DNA of 64,000 nt from Blastopirellula marina (GTDB lineage: Bacteria; Planctomycetota; Planctomycetia; Pirellulales; Pirellulaceae): NCBI RefSeq assembly GCF_002967765.1, contig NZ_PUHY01000012.1, positions 620,001 to 684,000 on the forward strand, given 5' to 3'. Below the pieces are notes generated by a model. It was not told where the DNA came from. It ran no database searches and saw only the letters and a program-made list of their open reading frames with translations. The translations under genes and the position numbers were made by a program. Shown in pieces: positions 44,946 through 53,955 of the stretch; position 1 is the first letter of the stretch, and each line of letters opens with the position of its first letter.

Positions 44946-45515
44946 GACTTGTTCACTCTCAAGTTGTTTAAAAGGGGAAACCTGGAAGCAGTTACCACCC
45001 GGTAACCTGCCTCCAAGATTTATGTTGCTAACTAACCGTTCCGATTATCCATGGTATACGAAACGAATTGACCGGCTTGATTTAAGAAGGAAACTAAGTC
45101 CGCATCTCAAAGTGATAAACCAACCAAGACAAAGAAAGTTGCGATCGATTCTCGTTTTTTTGCTCTTGGCGACCTGGATTTGAAAGTCCCAGAAAATAGG
45201 ATCTCCGCTCGGTTGCCAGTCGCTTTCGATCAGAGGGACGACCCGACTCTCAAAAACGTTTGCCCCCTCACTCTGAGGAGTGATGTGTTAAACGTCTCTA
45301 AGAATCTAACCACTTCCCCAGCCAAGAGTTTCGAAAGACTTTTCAGCTCTTTTTGCGTTCGAGCTTCGTTCCCCAAACGGAAACGGCAGATGGCAACGGA
45401 TACGGCATCAAGATATCGGAGTGAGACAATCCTCTTCGTGTCGCTTAGGGACGGCAATCAGGGGATTGCTGAATGGAAGAGTTCACGCCTTACGGCGGTC
45501 AATTTAGGCCCAGAA
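44946..45515. other. Non-coding region upstream of EF-hand gene
   Basis: About 570 bp between the start of the EF-hand gene and the terminator at 45516. An open frame at 45180-45566 on the plus strand runs through the terminator and has no signal of coding; it is rejected. The segment just upstream of 44945 should hold the EF-hand promoter. Confidence 0.5.
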
Positions 45516-45553
45516 GGAAAAAGGACGCTCGTAGATGCGAACGTCCTTTTTCC
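45516..45553. terminator. Strong bidirectional terminator
   Basis: GGAAAAAGGACG (45516-45527) and CGTCCTTTTTCC (45542-45553) are perfectly complementary with a 14-nt, partly pairable loop. It follows the stop of the TolC-like gene on the minus strand by about 30 bp. Confidence 0.87.
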
Positions 45554-45585
45554 TTGGAATTGGTAAGGGAAACTACGAGAAATGA

Positions 45586-47139
45586 CTACTGTTGGCTAAA
45601 CGTCTGACCACGAAGGGCGTCGCCATCTTGGAAATCACTTGGTTCGTCCAAACCACCGGTTAGAAGCAGCCCATCGATTTGGGCATAGGCTTTGGCGAGT
45701 TCGCCTAACGAATCGATGTACTGCAGATTCGTATCGAAATAAGTCCGCCGTACGATCAGAACCTGGATAAACGAGAACTCACCTGCCGAGTAGGCCTGTT
45801 CTGCAAGATCGAGCGTCTTTTTCGCTTTTGGAAGAATCTGATCTTCATATCGCTTCACGGCGACCATGGCAGAATCGTATTGCCGCGAGACTTCCGCCAA
45901 GCGAGCCTTTAGTGACATCTCGACACGCTTCACCGAGTGCGTTGCTCGTGCATATTCTCGATAAGCGGCCGACACATTCCCGCGATTGTTGTTGAAGACT
46001 GGAATAGGGGCACCGACCTGAACATTGATCATTCCGCTACCGGTTCCATTGTCGTGACCTGCTTGAATTTGGGCGGTCAGGTTCGGGATGGCCTGAACTT
46101 CCTGTCGCGAAAGATTGGCTCGGGTTTTTGCTACCCGGCTGCACGCCGCGCGTAATTCGGGACTGCTGGCCAACAAGTTGTTGTAGACGTCTTCCCAATC
46201 CATTTCCGCACTGGCCGCTTTCAAATCACCAACAAGTTGTGATTTCGCCATGTTGGGTACGCCGGCGGTGGCGGCCATCGCTTGCCAAGCAGCATCCCAT
46301 TTGTACTGCGCCTGTTGTCGCATGACTTCGACTTCATTCAGCTGGATCTCTGCTTGAAGTTGATCCGACTGAGCCGTCTCCATCGCCTTGAAACGCTTCT
46401 CAGCAAGTTCAGCACCTTTGGCGACGACCTCATGGAAGTTGTCGATCACTTCGATTCGCCTCTGAGCGACCAAGGCATCCAAGAACGCTAAGCGAACATC
46501 GGTTAGAACTCGGAAGCGTTGTGACTCGACATCCCAGCGTTGGGCTTGGACGGCATGTCCCAGTACGTTCTCGTTGAGCCGCAGTTTGTGCGCGGTCACG
46601 AATTCCTGTTCGACGAACACCAAGTGTTGATCGGTGTTTTGATCCGCTAACTGACTGCCGGTGTAACCAACATTGGGATTAGCGTAGCGTCCGACTTGGT
46701 ACTGATAGTCTTGAGCAGCAAACGCTGAGGCAGAACTCTGTCGGATCGTTGGATTGTTCGCCAGAGCCAAGTCTTGGATTTCCTGAAGTGAAATCCCACC
46801 GCTTACGTTGTCTGTGACTGACAAGGGCGCCGGAGCCTGCGCGACGGTAAAACTGGGTTGCTCGAACGCGTGAACCGCTGGCGGTAAAAGGAAGGTCGGC
46901 TCCAACACCGACGGCTGCTGCTCGGGCACTTGTTGGTGCGAAGCCAGCTGTACCTCTGGCTGACTTTTCGGGACAGGCGCCGGTGAAGGATCCAAAGCTG
47001 CGGTCTGGGAGATGTCGGCCGGAAGCGTCGACTCTTGGTAGGGCTGATCCCACATGGTGGACGAAGTCGCACAACCGACCACGCTCGATAATCCGAGCAC
47101 GAACCACCAACTACCGCGACCAGAAGTCGTTACCGCCAT
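45586..47139 (-). CDS. TolC-family outer membrane channel lipoprotein
   Basis: A protein of about 517 residues of the outer-membrane efflux (OEP/TolC) family. ATG 47139 gives a lipobox-like 'LGLSSVVGCATSS', as in NodT/OprM lipoproteins; ATG 47193 is less likely. A Pro/Gln-rich linker of about 90 residues precedes two repeats with the alternating helical and beta pattern: 'LQEIQDLALANNPTIRQSSA', 'DVRLAFLDALVAQRRIEVID', 'INVQVGAPIPVFNNNRGNVS', 'LDLAEQAYSAGEFSFIQVLI'. It would form the outer-membrane channel of a tripartite system, but no RND, MFP or ABC partner gene is nearby. Confidence 0.9.
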   Translation of the reverse strand: MAVTTSGRGSWWFVLGLSSVVGCATSSTMWDQPYQESTLPADISQTAALDPSPAPVPKSQPEVQLASHQQVPEQQPSVLEPTFLLPPAVHAFEQPSFTVAQAPAPLSVTDNVSGGISLQEIQDLALANNPTIRQSSASAFAAQDYQYQVGRYANPNVGYTGSQLADQNTDQHLVFVEQEFVTAHKLRLNENVLGHAVQAQRWDVESQRFRVLTDVRLAFLDALVAQRRIEVIDNFHEVVAKGAELAEKRFKAMETAQSDQLQAEIQLNEVEVMRQQAQYKWDAAWQAMAATAGVPNMAKSQLVGDLKAASAEMDWEDVYNNLLASSPELRAACSRVAKTRANLSRQEVQAIPNLTAQIQAGHDNGTGSGMINVQVGAPIPVFNNNRGNVSAAYREYARATHSVKRVEMSLKARLAEVSRQYDSAMVAVKRYEDQILPKAKKTLDLAEQAYSAGEFSFIQVLIVRRTYFDTNLQYIDSLGELAKAYAQIDGLLLTGGLDEPSDFQDGDALRGQTFSQQ

Positions 47140-47262
47140 TTTCTTCCTCGCTATCGCCAGTATCAATACTGACCTGGCTACCCCGAAAATCACTACAACA
47201 CTCGTTATAGTTCTCGACGGAATATCCCGAGCGAAATAACGGAAAAACGGGGTGATAGCAGG

Positions 47263-47781
47263 CTACTTAGTCACTTCGAAGTCAATCTGTACTAGCCCCT
47301 GGCGAAATGCGTGAGAATGTTTAACGGTTAATCGGGTATCGCGGCCAATATGCGTGGCAAGCGGGATTCCTTCACCCAGCAAGATTGGTTGAATGAAGAC
47401 CTTCAACTCGTCGATTGCACCTGCTTCAAGAAACGCTGCCGCAAGCTGGCCACCACCTACGAGCCAGATATCCTTGCCTGGCTGATTTCGCAGACTTCGG
47501 ACAAACTGGGCAACTGGGTGCCGCACGATTTCGGCGTGCTGACATTGCATCAACGTTCGCGAGAAGACAAAGTTCTTCTGATTGGCGTACGGATAGGGGC
47601 CAAAGCTCAGCACATGCTCGTAGGTACGACGGCCTTGGATGACCGTATCGATCGAGCCTAAGAACTGCGAAAATCCGAAGTCCTCACTCCCTTCCGCTTG
47701 AATGAGCCAATCAATACTCCCATTGGGGCGAGCAATAAATCCATCCAGACTGGACGTAACGAAATATACGATCTTCCTCAC
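47263..47781 (-). CDS. Dihydrofolate-reductase-like / RibD C-terminal-domain protein
   Basis: A protein of about 172 residues. GTG 47781 (MRKIVYFVTSSLDGFIARPN) with GGAGAAGA upstream is preferred to ATG 47868. Marks of the RibD_C/DHFR-like NADPH-binding fold are 'SLDGFIARPNGSIDWL', 'DTVIQGRRTYEHVLSFG', 'KDIWLVGGGQLAAAFLEAGA' and 'DELKVFIQPILLGEGIPL'. In planctomycetes and other bacteria such stand-alone proteins are annotated as dihydrofolate reductase family; true folate activity is not shown and many act on unknown pterin- or riboflavin-like substrates. Confidence 0.9.
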   Translation of the reverse strand: MRKIVYFVTSSLDGFIARPNGSIDWLIQAEGSEDFGFSQFLGSIDTVIQGRRTYEHVLSFGPYPYANQKNFVFSRTLMQCQHAEIVRHPVAQFVRSLRNQPGKDIWLVGGGQLAAAFLEAGAIDELKVFIQPILLGEGIPLATHIGRDTRLTVKHSHAFRQGLVQIDFEVTK

Positions 47782-47916
47782 GGAATCTTCTCCGACGACG
47801 CTGTTTCCTACAGACGTTGGTGAAACCAAAGCTGGCCAAAGCAGGTTTCCAGGATCGCCGTGCAGCAAATCCTTGAGCGTTGGTTACGCAGACTCTCGCA
47901 AACAGTTCAGCGTAAG

Positions 47917-49689
47917 TTAATCAATCGGTTTGTCTCGATCGATCAAAGTGCTATCACTGTCTGCAGGTAAAGTCGGATGAAGCGGATCTTTGGCCAGAGG
48001 ATCAAACGTCCAGACGGCGACACCATTTCCAATCGATTCGATCAGTTGAAGATCGTCAAGGATTTGGACAAGACGAAAAAACGATTTACCCATGTGCAAA
48101 CCGAGTTGGTCATCCAAGTTTTCATGTGACCAGCGGAATAAAATCACACCAACAATCCCATCCGCATCTGGGTCTGCTAGAGCCACGTAAGTGGTCGCTG
48201 CAAGATCACGATCTTCATCCATCGGTACCAACGCGATGAATTCGTCCTGGGTTGGATATCTTCCTCGATCTTGTTTAAAGCCTTGCACACGTCGAGCCAC
48301 GCGGATTAAGTCGTATCGCATGAAGTGGATGGCGGAAAAATCTACGAGGTGCTGCGCAGGCAGATCAAATTCATAGAATGTACCGCGATCAAATTTGTAC
48401 CAAGGCCGAGAAAACCAAACCGGACTATATGGCTCGGTGTAGGAATCCTCACTACGGAAATATCTATCCAATTGCTGCTTCACACGATTGACCATAGTAG
48501 GCAACTTCACGGAATATGTGATCCGGACTACCATCGCCATGCTCATTTCATCGAGCGTCCAACGATCGTCTTCCGGCGCCTGCAGGATGCTATCGATCGA
48601 CTCGATTGCTAACTCGTTAAACCGTCTTGTCAGTTGACGATGGATGCTCGCTCGAAGCCCTGGAATTGGCTGCAGCATTTCGTCATAGATGGCGTCTGCG
48701 ATAGGGAACTCTTTTCCTAGCACAGCTTGAAAAACAAGATAGCGGTAATACTCAAACCACTGGTACGACGGACAATCGTCGAGTCGTGGATCAACAAGTT
48801 GACTTCCTAAGATTCGTAACAATTGAAGATCGCTCAGTACCGTTTCCAGGTCACCTTCATGTAAGCAAACCAATGCCTCGAACGCCGTCAGTCGTGCGAT
48901 CAATGGATGCCACGAATGAATCTCGTCGGCATTCGCGTTTACCTCGGAGCGCAATTGATTAAACGCCTTTTGATGCCGGCTAACGAATGCTTTGACGGCC
49001 TCAAACTTTGTCGAACCCGGTGTAAACGCCCGTAACAAGGTTGTGTCTTGCGTGGGAAACTTCTGCGGTCGAGTTTGCCTCATTGCATGGAAGCCCGAGG
49101 TGTTACCAAGCCAGATCGGACTGGTATCTTGCATCAAGTCAAGCAGCAACTGATCGTGCATCGCGGCAGCATCACTTGCTTCCGCAGAAATCATTTCGGT
49201 GGAATCTTTCAATTCGCTGGTAATGTCAGCATGCCATTGCTTTAGTTTCGATCTGGCACGCCAATCGGCGAGAAAGAAAATCGTCCATGCCATCACCATC
49301 GCGAGACCGGCAACACCGAACGTTCGTATCAACGGCCACGAGCGGGCCTTTCGATCGCGCGGCCTCTCTTCGCTTTTTTGAGGCATCATACCGACGAAGG
49401 TACCTGCCATGATTCCCAGCAGGTACCCGAAAGCAGAAACAAGATTCAGTCCTTCGGGACCGACCTCATAAATCCCTTCAAGGGTGTACCAACGCGTCCA
49501 GTGTTGACCAGACCACTGCAGATAGATCAAGAGACCGATCCACGTCACGATTGGTAACCAGCCGAAGGTTAGCAGGAAGAACCCGCCAACCAGATTCCAG
49601 CGAAGCCGCAGAAAGAGCATCGCAAAGGCAAAGCCAACAATGCTCCATGCCAAGACGAAACCAATCAGCACGATCAAGAAAGCAGTCAT
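47917..49689 (-). CDS. Large hypothetical membrane protein
   Basis: A 590-residue protein. Three or four hydrophobic segments occupy the N-terminal quarter ('FLIVLIGFVLAWSIVGFAFA', 'NLVGGFFLLTFGWLPIVTWI', 'FGVAGLAMVMAWTIFFLADW'). The rest is a soluble helical part ('LIARLTAFEALVCLHEGDLE', 'DEMSMAMVVRITYSVKLPTM') ending in 'HFMRYDLIRVARRVQGFKQD' and 'RGRYPTQDEFIALVP', a fragment reminiscent of the late part of planctomycete type-II-secretion-related and DUF-type proteins. No family could be named. Confidence 0.75.
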   Translation of the reverse strand: MTAFLIVLIGFVLAWSIVGFAFAMLFLRLRWNLVGGFFLLTFGWLPIVTWIGLLIYLQWSGQHWTRWYTLEGIYEVGPEGLNLVSAFGYLLGIMAGTFVGMMPQKSEERPRDRKARSWPLIRTFGVAGLAMVMAWTIFFLADWRARSKLKQWHADITSELKDSTEMISAEASDAAAMHDQLLLDLMQDTSPIWLGNTSGFHAMRQTRPQKFPTQDTTLLRAFTPGSTKFEAVKAFVSRHQKAFNQLRSEVNANADEIHSWHPLIARLTAFEALVCLHEGDLETVLSDLQLLRILGSQLVDPRLDDCPSYQWFEYYRYLVFQAVLGKEFPIADAIYDEMLQPIPGLRASIHRQLTRRFNELAIESIDSILQAPEDDRWTLDEMSMAMVVRITYSVKLPTMVNRVKQQLDRYFRSEDSYTEPYSPVWFSRPWYKFDRGTFYEFDLPAQHLVDFSAIHFMRYDLIRVARRVQGFKQDRGRYPTQDEFIALVPMDEDRDLAATTYVALADPDADGIVGVILFRWSHENLDDQLGLHMGKSFFRLVQILDDLQLIESIGNGVAVWTFDPLAKDPLHPTLPADSDSTLIDRDKPID

Positions 49690-49743
49690 GGTCGAGGCAG
49701 GGAAGGGGAGCGATTGTTCAGTTCGATGGAAAGCGGTAATGCA

Positions 49744-50601
49744 TTAATGAAAATCGCGTTCGTAACGACGCTTCAGTGCAGCAAGATCGTTGGGAAGAAA
49801 ATAAATCTTACCTCGAATCGTTTTCGTTTCTCCTGGGTCTAATCCACCGATGCGAAAGTCACTGTGAATGCAAGTAATGACGCCCTGAAACAGTTCCTGG
49901 CAGGGCTCGAATGCGACCCCAATGACTTGTTTCTCATCGCCACTCAAACAAGCCATTAGCTGATTGGAGGGAACAATCGCGCTGAGTGGTCGAGGATTCA
50001 CATCATCACGAGAGACGCCGTTCACGGCATAAACCTGGCCGGGCGTATAGATTGCTTCTGTCGCCCAAGGTTTCGTCGGTAAGCGTGTTGGTTTTCCGTC
50101 GATGAAGATAAAGCACTTCTTGGCGTAAGGAGGAACCAAGTCAAGACGCTTTTCAGTAGGTGTGGCCGTAAATCGTTCCACGCGAACACAAGGTTGCCCC
50201 CAATCTACCTCGGAGCGAATCCTGGTTGGATTGTTGGCCGTGATCAGAAAGGAAACGCAATCCTTTTCGGCAGTAATTTGATGTTCGATAACGACGCCGT
50301 CCTCGAGGTTGTCTTGCAGCACGATCTTCGTTCCATCTTCCGAACTGCTTTTCAGGATCGATGTGTGCGGAATCACGGTCTTATTCCAATCCCGCTTCGT
50401 CGATCCCGCTCGACAGTAGGCTTCGATGTACCAGACATCGAGTACTTTTCCAGGGAGATCTTTGCCCGCAATCTGAAGCATTTTGTTTTGCCACGTGATG
50501 GTCAGTGGCGCGGTTGTATCCTGACCTCTGGCAGGCGTGATGCCGGCCAAGAACAAAACGGCACTCGCTACGAAAAGCAGGCCAATTCGAGATCCGGGCA
50601 T
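49744..50601 (-). CDS. Secreted hypothetical protein
   Basis: A 285-residue exported protein with signal peptide 'GLLFVASAVLFLAGITPARG'. The body is beta-rich ('TITWQNKMLQIAGKDLPGKV', 'SVWYIEAYCR'-like 'LDVWYIEAYCRAGSTKRDWN', 'ITAEKDCVSFLITANNPTRI'), with several aromatic residues and Cys, ending 'GLDPGETKTIRGKIYFLPND', an edge strand common in carbohydrate-binding beta sandwiches. No catalytic motif was recognised. ATG 50601 has GAGGAC upstream. It may share a transcript with the gene at 47917. Confidence 0.75.
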   Translation of the reverse strand: MPGSRIGLLFVASAVLFLAGITPARGQDTTAPLTITWQNKMLQIAGKDLPGKVLDVWYIEAYCRAGSTKRDWNKTVIPHTSILKSSSEDGTKIVLQDNLEDGVVIEHQITAEKDCVSFLITANNPTRIRSEVDWGQPCVRVERFTATPTEKRLDLVPPYAKKCFIFIDGKPTRLPTKPWATEAIYTPGQVYAVNGVSRDDVNPRPLSAIVPSNQLMACLSGDEKQVIGVAFEPCQELFQGVITCIHSDFRIGGLDPGETKTIRGKIYFLPNDLAALKRRYERDFH

Positions 50602-50796
50602 GGGGCTGTCCTCGGAGTCAAAAAGAAAGCTAGGGAGGAAACGTGAGGGGAGAACATTAAATGTAGAGAATTAGTGCACATTGAGCGAGCAATTTTTTTC
50701 ACCGACTTGCCCACTATTCATCGCGATATCAAGTCAGGACATCGATAGGGGCTTTGCCAGAATCAAGCTCATGGATTACGAAGGAGTATTGAGGCA

Positions 50797-51033
50797 ATGA
50801 CATCGCATCTTTTTGGGCAGGAGAGAGACACGATGAGCGGATTTCACGTCGACGGCTACCGATGTGCCTTATCAGCCGCCAAGAAGGAGTTTCAGGTCGA
50901 CATGCTACGGCTTAAAGAATGCTTGGCTGACGCGACTTGCTTTGAAGAAGAAGAGGCGATCGATCTTCAGATGCGTGAGCGGGAAGCCAAACATCGCGAT
51001 CTGATCGCCTCGTTGCAGCGATCGATCTACTGA
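50797..51033 (+). CDS. Small charged cytoplasmic protein
   Basis: A 78-residue protein with many Glu, Arg and Lys residues: 'GYRCALSAAKKEFQVDMLRL', 'KECLADATCFEEEEAIDLQM' and 'REREAKHRDLIASLQRSIY', probably a helical hairpin. ATG 50797 has GGAG 10 nt upstream; ATG 50833 (MSGFHVDGYR) is the alternative. It has no known family. The stop is 2 bp from that of the candidate minus-strand gene at 51036. Confidence 0.6.
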   Translation: MTSHLFGQERDTMSGFHVDGYRCALSAAKKEFQVDMLRLKECLADATCFEEEEAIDLQMREREAKHRDLIASLQRSIY

Positions 51034-51035
51034 TC

Positions 51036-51182
51036 CTATCTGAGCCAAACACGCCACGCCCAGTAGCTCGTCATCACGAGTGACACGCACAAATAGGTTA
51101 GACAAACTCCGCCAGAAAGCACCGTCAATAACATAGAAACACCTTGTTGCATGTTGGGGAAATGGTCAGCGATCAAACGCAT
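51036..51182 (-). CDS. Candidate 48-residue membrane protein
   Basis: The frame begins MRLIADHFPNMQQGV with AGGGA ahead of the ATG at 51182, then one long hydrophobic stretch (SMLLTVLSGGVCLTYLCVSL) ending in MTSYWAWRVWLR. Such small one-helix proteins are often missed. The frame is open further upstream with non-protein-like sequence, so this start is only a hypothesis. Confidence 0.35.
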   Translation of the reverse strand: MRLIADHFPNMQQGVSMLLTVLSGGVCLTYLCVSLVMTSYWAWRVWLR

Positions 51183-51478
51183 CGCTTCCCTGTCGAGACA
51201 GGCTGACCTGCGATAGGTGATTTGAATTCGGTGCGAAGTTGGTCTGTATCCGTCATTTCTTGACGAACTGAGTCCACGGCCCCGCTCTTCGAGGGGAAGT
51301 GCTTGCACGGGATGGTGAAAACGGCATGACCCCTCCAAACGGACTGGCTAATCGAGGGGAATTCCTAGAGATCAAGGATTTATCGCCACGATCGCGGCTT
51401 CAGATCGAAGTTTTAAGTGAGTGCTGATCAGGTATGTTCTGATCGCTCGTTGTGACTTCGCATATCTTGAGCTGAGTG

Positions 51479-52003
51479 ATGTCCCAAGTATTTGGCTACT
51501 TGTTTGTATTCATCTTTGTGGGCTTCGGTGCCTGTTTCTTTGGATATGGCGTCTACCAAGTCGTTCAAGCAGAAGGGACAGCAGACTGGCCATCGGTGCG
51601 TGGCGAAGTGAAGACATGTAAGCTTCGCTCCCATCGCGGAGACGATTCCACCACATATGCTTGCCACGTCGAGTACGGCTATGAAGTCAATGGTTCGGCG
51701 TATCACGGCGATCGAATTGCATATGGCTACAACGGCACCAATAACGAAAGCTTTCATAAGCGCGTGAAGCAACGAATCGAGAAGTCGCGTTACGTCCAGG
51801 TTCATTACAACCCGCTTGATCCAAGTGATAGTGTGCTGGCCGCAGGCATGTTTCGCAGTACATTTCTGCCCATGGTCTTCGGTGCTGCCTGGCTGGTGTT
51901 TTGTGGCGGCATTGCTTCGTTGACACTCTTCGATGGTTCCATCAAACGAATGCCACAACGACTTGCCCAGTTAAACCACTATTCGCCTAAGGCCTTTTAC
52001 TAA
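51479..52003 (+). CDS. DUF3592 membrane protein 1
   Basis: A 174-residue protein with two flanking helices and a central beta domain, the DUF3592 arrangement. Segments: 'FGYLFVFIFVGFGACFFGYG', then 'TADWPSVRGEVKTCKL' and 'YACHVEYGYEVNGSAYHGDR' (the 'Y-x-V-x-G-x-x-Y-x-G-x-R' DUF3592 mark), 'RYVQVHYNPLDPSDSVL', and a second helix (FLPMVFGAAWLVFCGGIASL). The start is ATG 51479, with a GTG just before it. The next gene is a paralogue starting 16 bp downstream, so these are a tandem pair. Confidence 0.87.
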   Translation: MSQVFGYLFVFIFVGFGACFFGYGVYQVVQAEGTADWPSVRGEVKTCKLRSHRGDDSTTYACHVEYGYEVNGSAYHGDRIAYGYNGTNNESFHKRVKQRIEKSRYVQVHYNPLDPSDSVLAAGMFRSTFLPMVFGAAWLVFCGGIASLTLFDGSIKRMPQRLAQLNHYSPKAFY

Positions 52004-52018
52004 CGAAAGGAAGGATCC

Positions 52019-52534
52019 ATGTCGGACCAAGCTATCGCCGCACTGGTGCTTGGCGTATTGAACTTGATTGGTGCATTGATTGTGCTTCGCGGTTTATGGG
52101 AAGTCTATTGTGGTTGGAGGACTTCCCACTGGGAGAAGGTTCCCGGCCAGATAACTAGCGCCGTCCTTGAAGAAACTGTGCGAAAGAGCAACAAGAACAG
52201 TCGCAAGCTTTACGAAGTGAAAGCGAATTACCATTACGATGTTTGTGGTCGTCCCTACCAAGGGGAAACGATCGCGCCGAGCTACGTGGCGACCTCGAAT
52301 CAACAGGAACACCGAGACCTTCTCGACTGGTTGAACTCGGCCAATTCACTGCAGGTTTTCTACAATTCGCAGAATCCTGAGCAAAGTGTCTTATTGCCTG
52401 GTATCGATCGAGGCATGTTCGCCACGGCGATGGTAGGAATCATTTGGCTATCCGTAACCGGCGGGATAACCGGAATGTTCTACTTAATCCATGGTGGCGA
52501 TCCCGCACTCATTCAAAGTATTGCCAGCGGATAG
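52019..52534 (+). CDS. DUF3592 membrane protein 2
   Basis: A 171-residue paralogue of the preceding product. First helix 'AIAALVLGVLNLIGALIVLR', central 'TSHWEKVPGQITSAVLEETV', 'YEVKANYHYDVCGRPYQGET', 'NSLQVFYNSQNPEQSVLLPG', and last helix 'FATAMVGIIWLSVTGGITGM'. The ribosome-binding site GAAAGGAAGGATCC is strong. Pairs of this family are found in many bacteria without known role; small membrane folds with a periplasmic or cytoplasmic beta domain are typical. Confidence 0.88.
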   Translation: MSDQAIAALVLGVLNLIGALIVLRGLWEVYCGWRTSHWEKVPGQITSAVLEETVRKSNKNSRKLYEVKANYHYDVCGRPYQGETIAPSYVATSNQQEHRDLLDWLNSANSLQVFYNSQNPEQSVLLPGIDRGMFATAMVGIIWLSVTGGITGMFYLIHGGDPALIQSIASG

Positions 52535-52708
52535 CGATTCGTCGGGCAGCAACTGACCAAAAACCAACAGCCAACCATCAACGGGGCAGCCAGCCGATGT
52601 TACAATTGAAATATGGGCAGGACGAAGCGATTCCATGGGAGGTGGTATTTCGCTTCGCCCGCTAGGTCTAGGCTGCTTTCAGACACCCCCTAGGAAGGAA
52701 ACAGACTC

Positions 52709-53572
52709 ATGATTCGCAGCGCACTGCTGGCTCTCGACAATTCCCCATCCAGCAAAATTGCATTGGACATGGCGATTGCGTTGTGTCAACGATATGCAGA
52801 AAAGCATGATGGCCGAACGGACACCATTCACCTTTCTGGTGTTGCCGTTGTCGACCTCCCCGGTATTAAAGCCCCAACGAGCGTCCCGATCGGCGCTGGT
52901 GCTTACAAAAAACAGCGTGACGAGACGTTGGTTAAGGAATCGCAAGAGCGAATGGAGCAAATTCTCCAAGAGTTCGACGAGCGATGCAAGGCAGACAACA
53001 TCCCGCATACCTGCATTCCCAGCGAGGGTTTACCGTATGAACAGATTGAACGTCACGCCCTAAGTCATGACGTAATCCTGATCGGAAAAGAGACCAACTT
53101 TCATTACGAGACCAGCGAAAACATCGGCGCTACAATGCGGAAGCTGTTAGTCGACAACGCCCGTCCCGTGATCGTTTATCCTGATCAGATGCCAGACAAC
53201 CATCGTGTTGTGATTGCGTACGATGGGAGCAACCCCGCGGCACACGCCCTACAACTCTGGACTTTGCTGGAAATCTACGGCCCACAAACCGAAATCCACT
53301 TGGTGAGCATCAGTGGAGAAGAGGAAAAGGCACACGCACGTCTTGACGAAGCAGCCCAATTCCTCAGTTTCCATGGTCTAACCGCCACGAAGCATGCCAT
53401 TCTCAAAACCAAGTATGTGGTTGAACTGCTTGCTGAGAAGGTTGCTGAGCTCAGCCCGCGAATGGTGATTCTCGGAGCCTACGGCCGAGGTGGCTTCAAA
53501 GAGACGTTATTTGGATCTTCGACCAACAAAATGCTGGAATCAGCGAATTGCCCGTTGTTCTTGTATAAGTAG
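52709..53572 (+). CDS. Tandem universal stress protein
   Basis: A 287-residue protein of two UspA domains (about 1-150 and 160-287). The first has 'SALLALDNSPSSKIALDMAI'; the second 'RVVIAYDGSNPAAHALQLWT' and the ATP-binding G-2x-G-9x-G-S/T pattern in 'LGAYGRGGFKETLFGSSTNK'. The second domain keeps the nucleotide loop, whereas the first (GKETNFHYETSENIGAT) is degenerate, so one ATP site is expected. It has its own terminator. Usp proteins act in starvation and stress survival; the effector here is unknown. Confidence 0.92.
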   Translation: MIRSALLALDNSPSSKIALDMAIALCQRYAEKHDGRTDTIHLSGVAVVDLPGIKAPTSVPIGAGAYKKQRDETLVKESQERMEQILQEFDERCKADNIPHTCIPSEGLPYEQIERHALSHDVILIGKETNFHYETSENIGATMRKLLVDNARPVIVYPDQMPDNHRVVIAYDGSNPAAHALQLWTLLEIYGPQTEIHLVSISGEEEKAHARLDEAAQFLSFHGLTATKHAILKTKYVVELLAEKVAELSPRMVILGAYGRGGFKETLFGSSTNKMLESANCPLFLYK

Positions 53573-53611
53573 TGGCTGAGAATCCTTTGCTTCTTTAGAA
53601 CAATTATCAAG

Positions 53612-53640
53612 CACCGTGTCGCCCGACACGGTGTTTTTTT
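53612..53640 (+). terminator. Rho-independent terminator
   Basis: CACCGTGTCG (53612-53621) pairs with CGACACGGTG (53624-53633), 2-nt loop plus flanking, followed by seven T. It ends the usp transcript. Confidence 0.92.
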
Positions 53641-53739
53641 GAACAAGACAACGCCGGATTCGGTCGTAACAGTCGCAATAGACGGCGGTTATAAGCGAAT
53701 AAGGACCGTCAGAACCAAACCATCTAAGGAGAATTCACC

Positions 53740-53955
53740 ATGCACCGAAATCTGGATCATCGCGTTCGTCGCGGAAGCGCCCTCAAAGGTCCGATTCTCA
53801 TGTTCGGCGGTGTCACCGATCTCGCCCTTGCTGCGGGACTTTGGTTCATGATGGGACAAGGAGACATGGTCATTTCCCTGGTATGCGTATTCTTGGCCTT
53901 AACTGGCTTGGGAGTCATTGGATTCGGTTTAATTACTACCCTACGCAATACCTGA
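53740..53955 (+). CDS. Small two-helix membrane protein
   Basis: A 71-residue protein. It starts MHRNLDHRVRRGSALKG, then has two hydrophobic helices (ILMFGGVTDLALAAGLWFMM and MVISLVCVFLALTGLGVIGF) and a short tail. AAGGAGAATTCACC precedes the ATG, a very good ribosome-binding site. No family is recognised; the basic N-terminus and the two helices suggest a hairpin in the inner membrane. Confidence 0.75.
   Translation: MHRNLDHRVRRGSALKGPILMFGGVTDLALAAGLWFMMGQGDMVISLVCVFLALTGLGVIGFGLITTLRNT

Noticed and set aside
44190-45005. Plus-strand frame of 271 codons across the EF-hand gene
   Set aside because: Antisense to a gene with signal peptide, EF-hands and terminator; Thr/Ala/Arg-rich shadow.
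45180-45566. Plus-strand frame of 128 codons
   Set aside because: It runs through the strong terminator at 45516-45553, and composition does not look like a protein.
51428-51958. Minus-strand frame of 176 codons across DUF3592 gene 1
   Set aside because: The plus strand encodes a clear DUF3592 protein with a paralogue next to it; the minus frame has no pattern.
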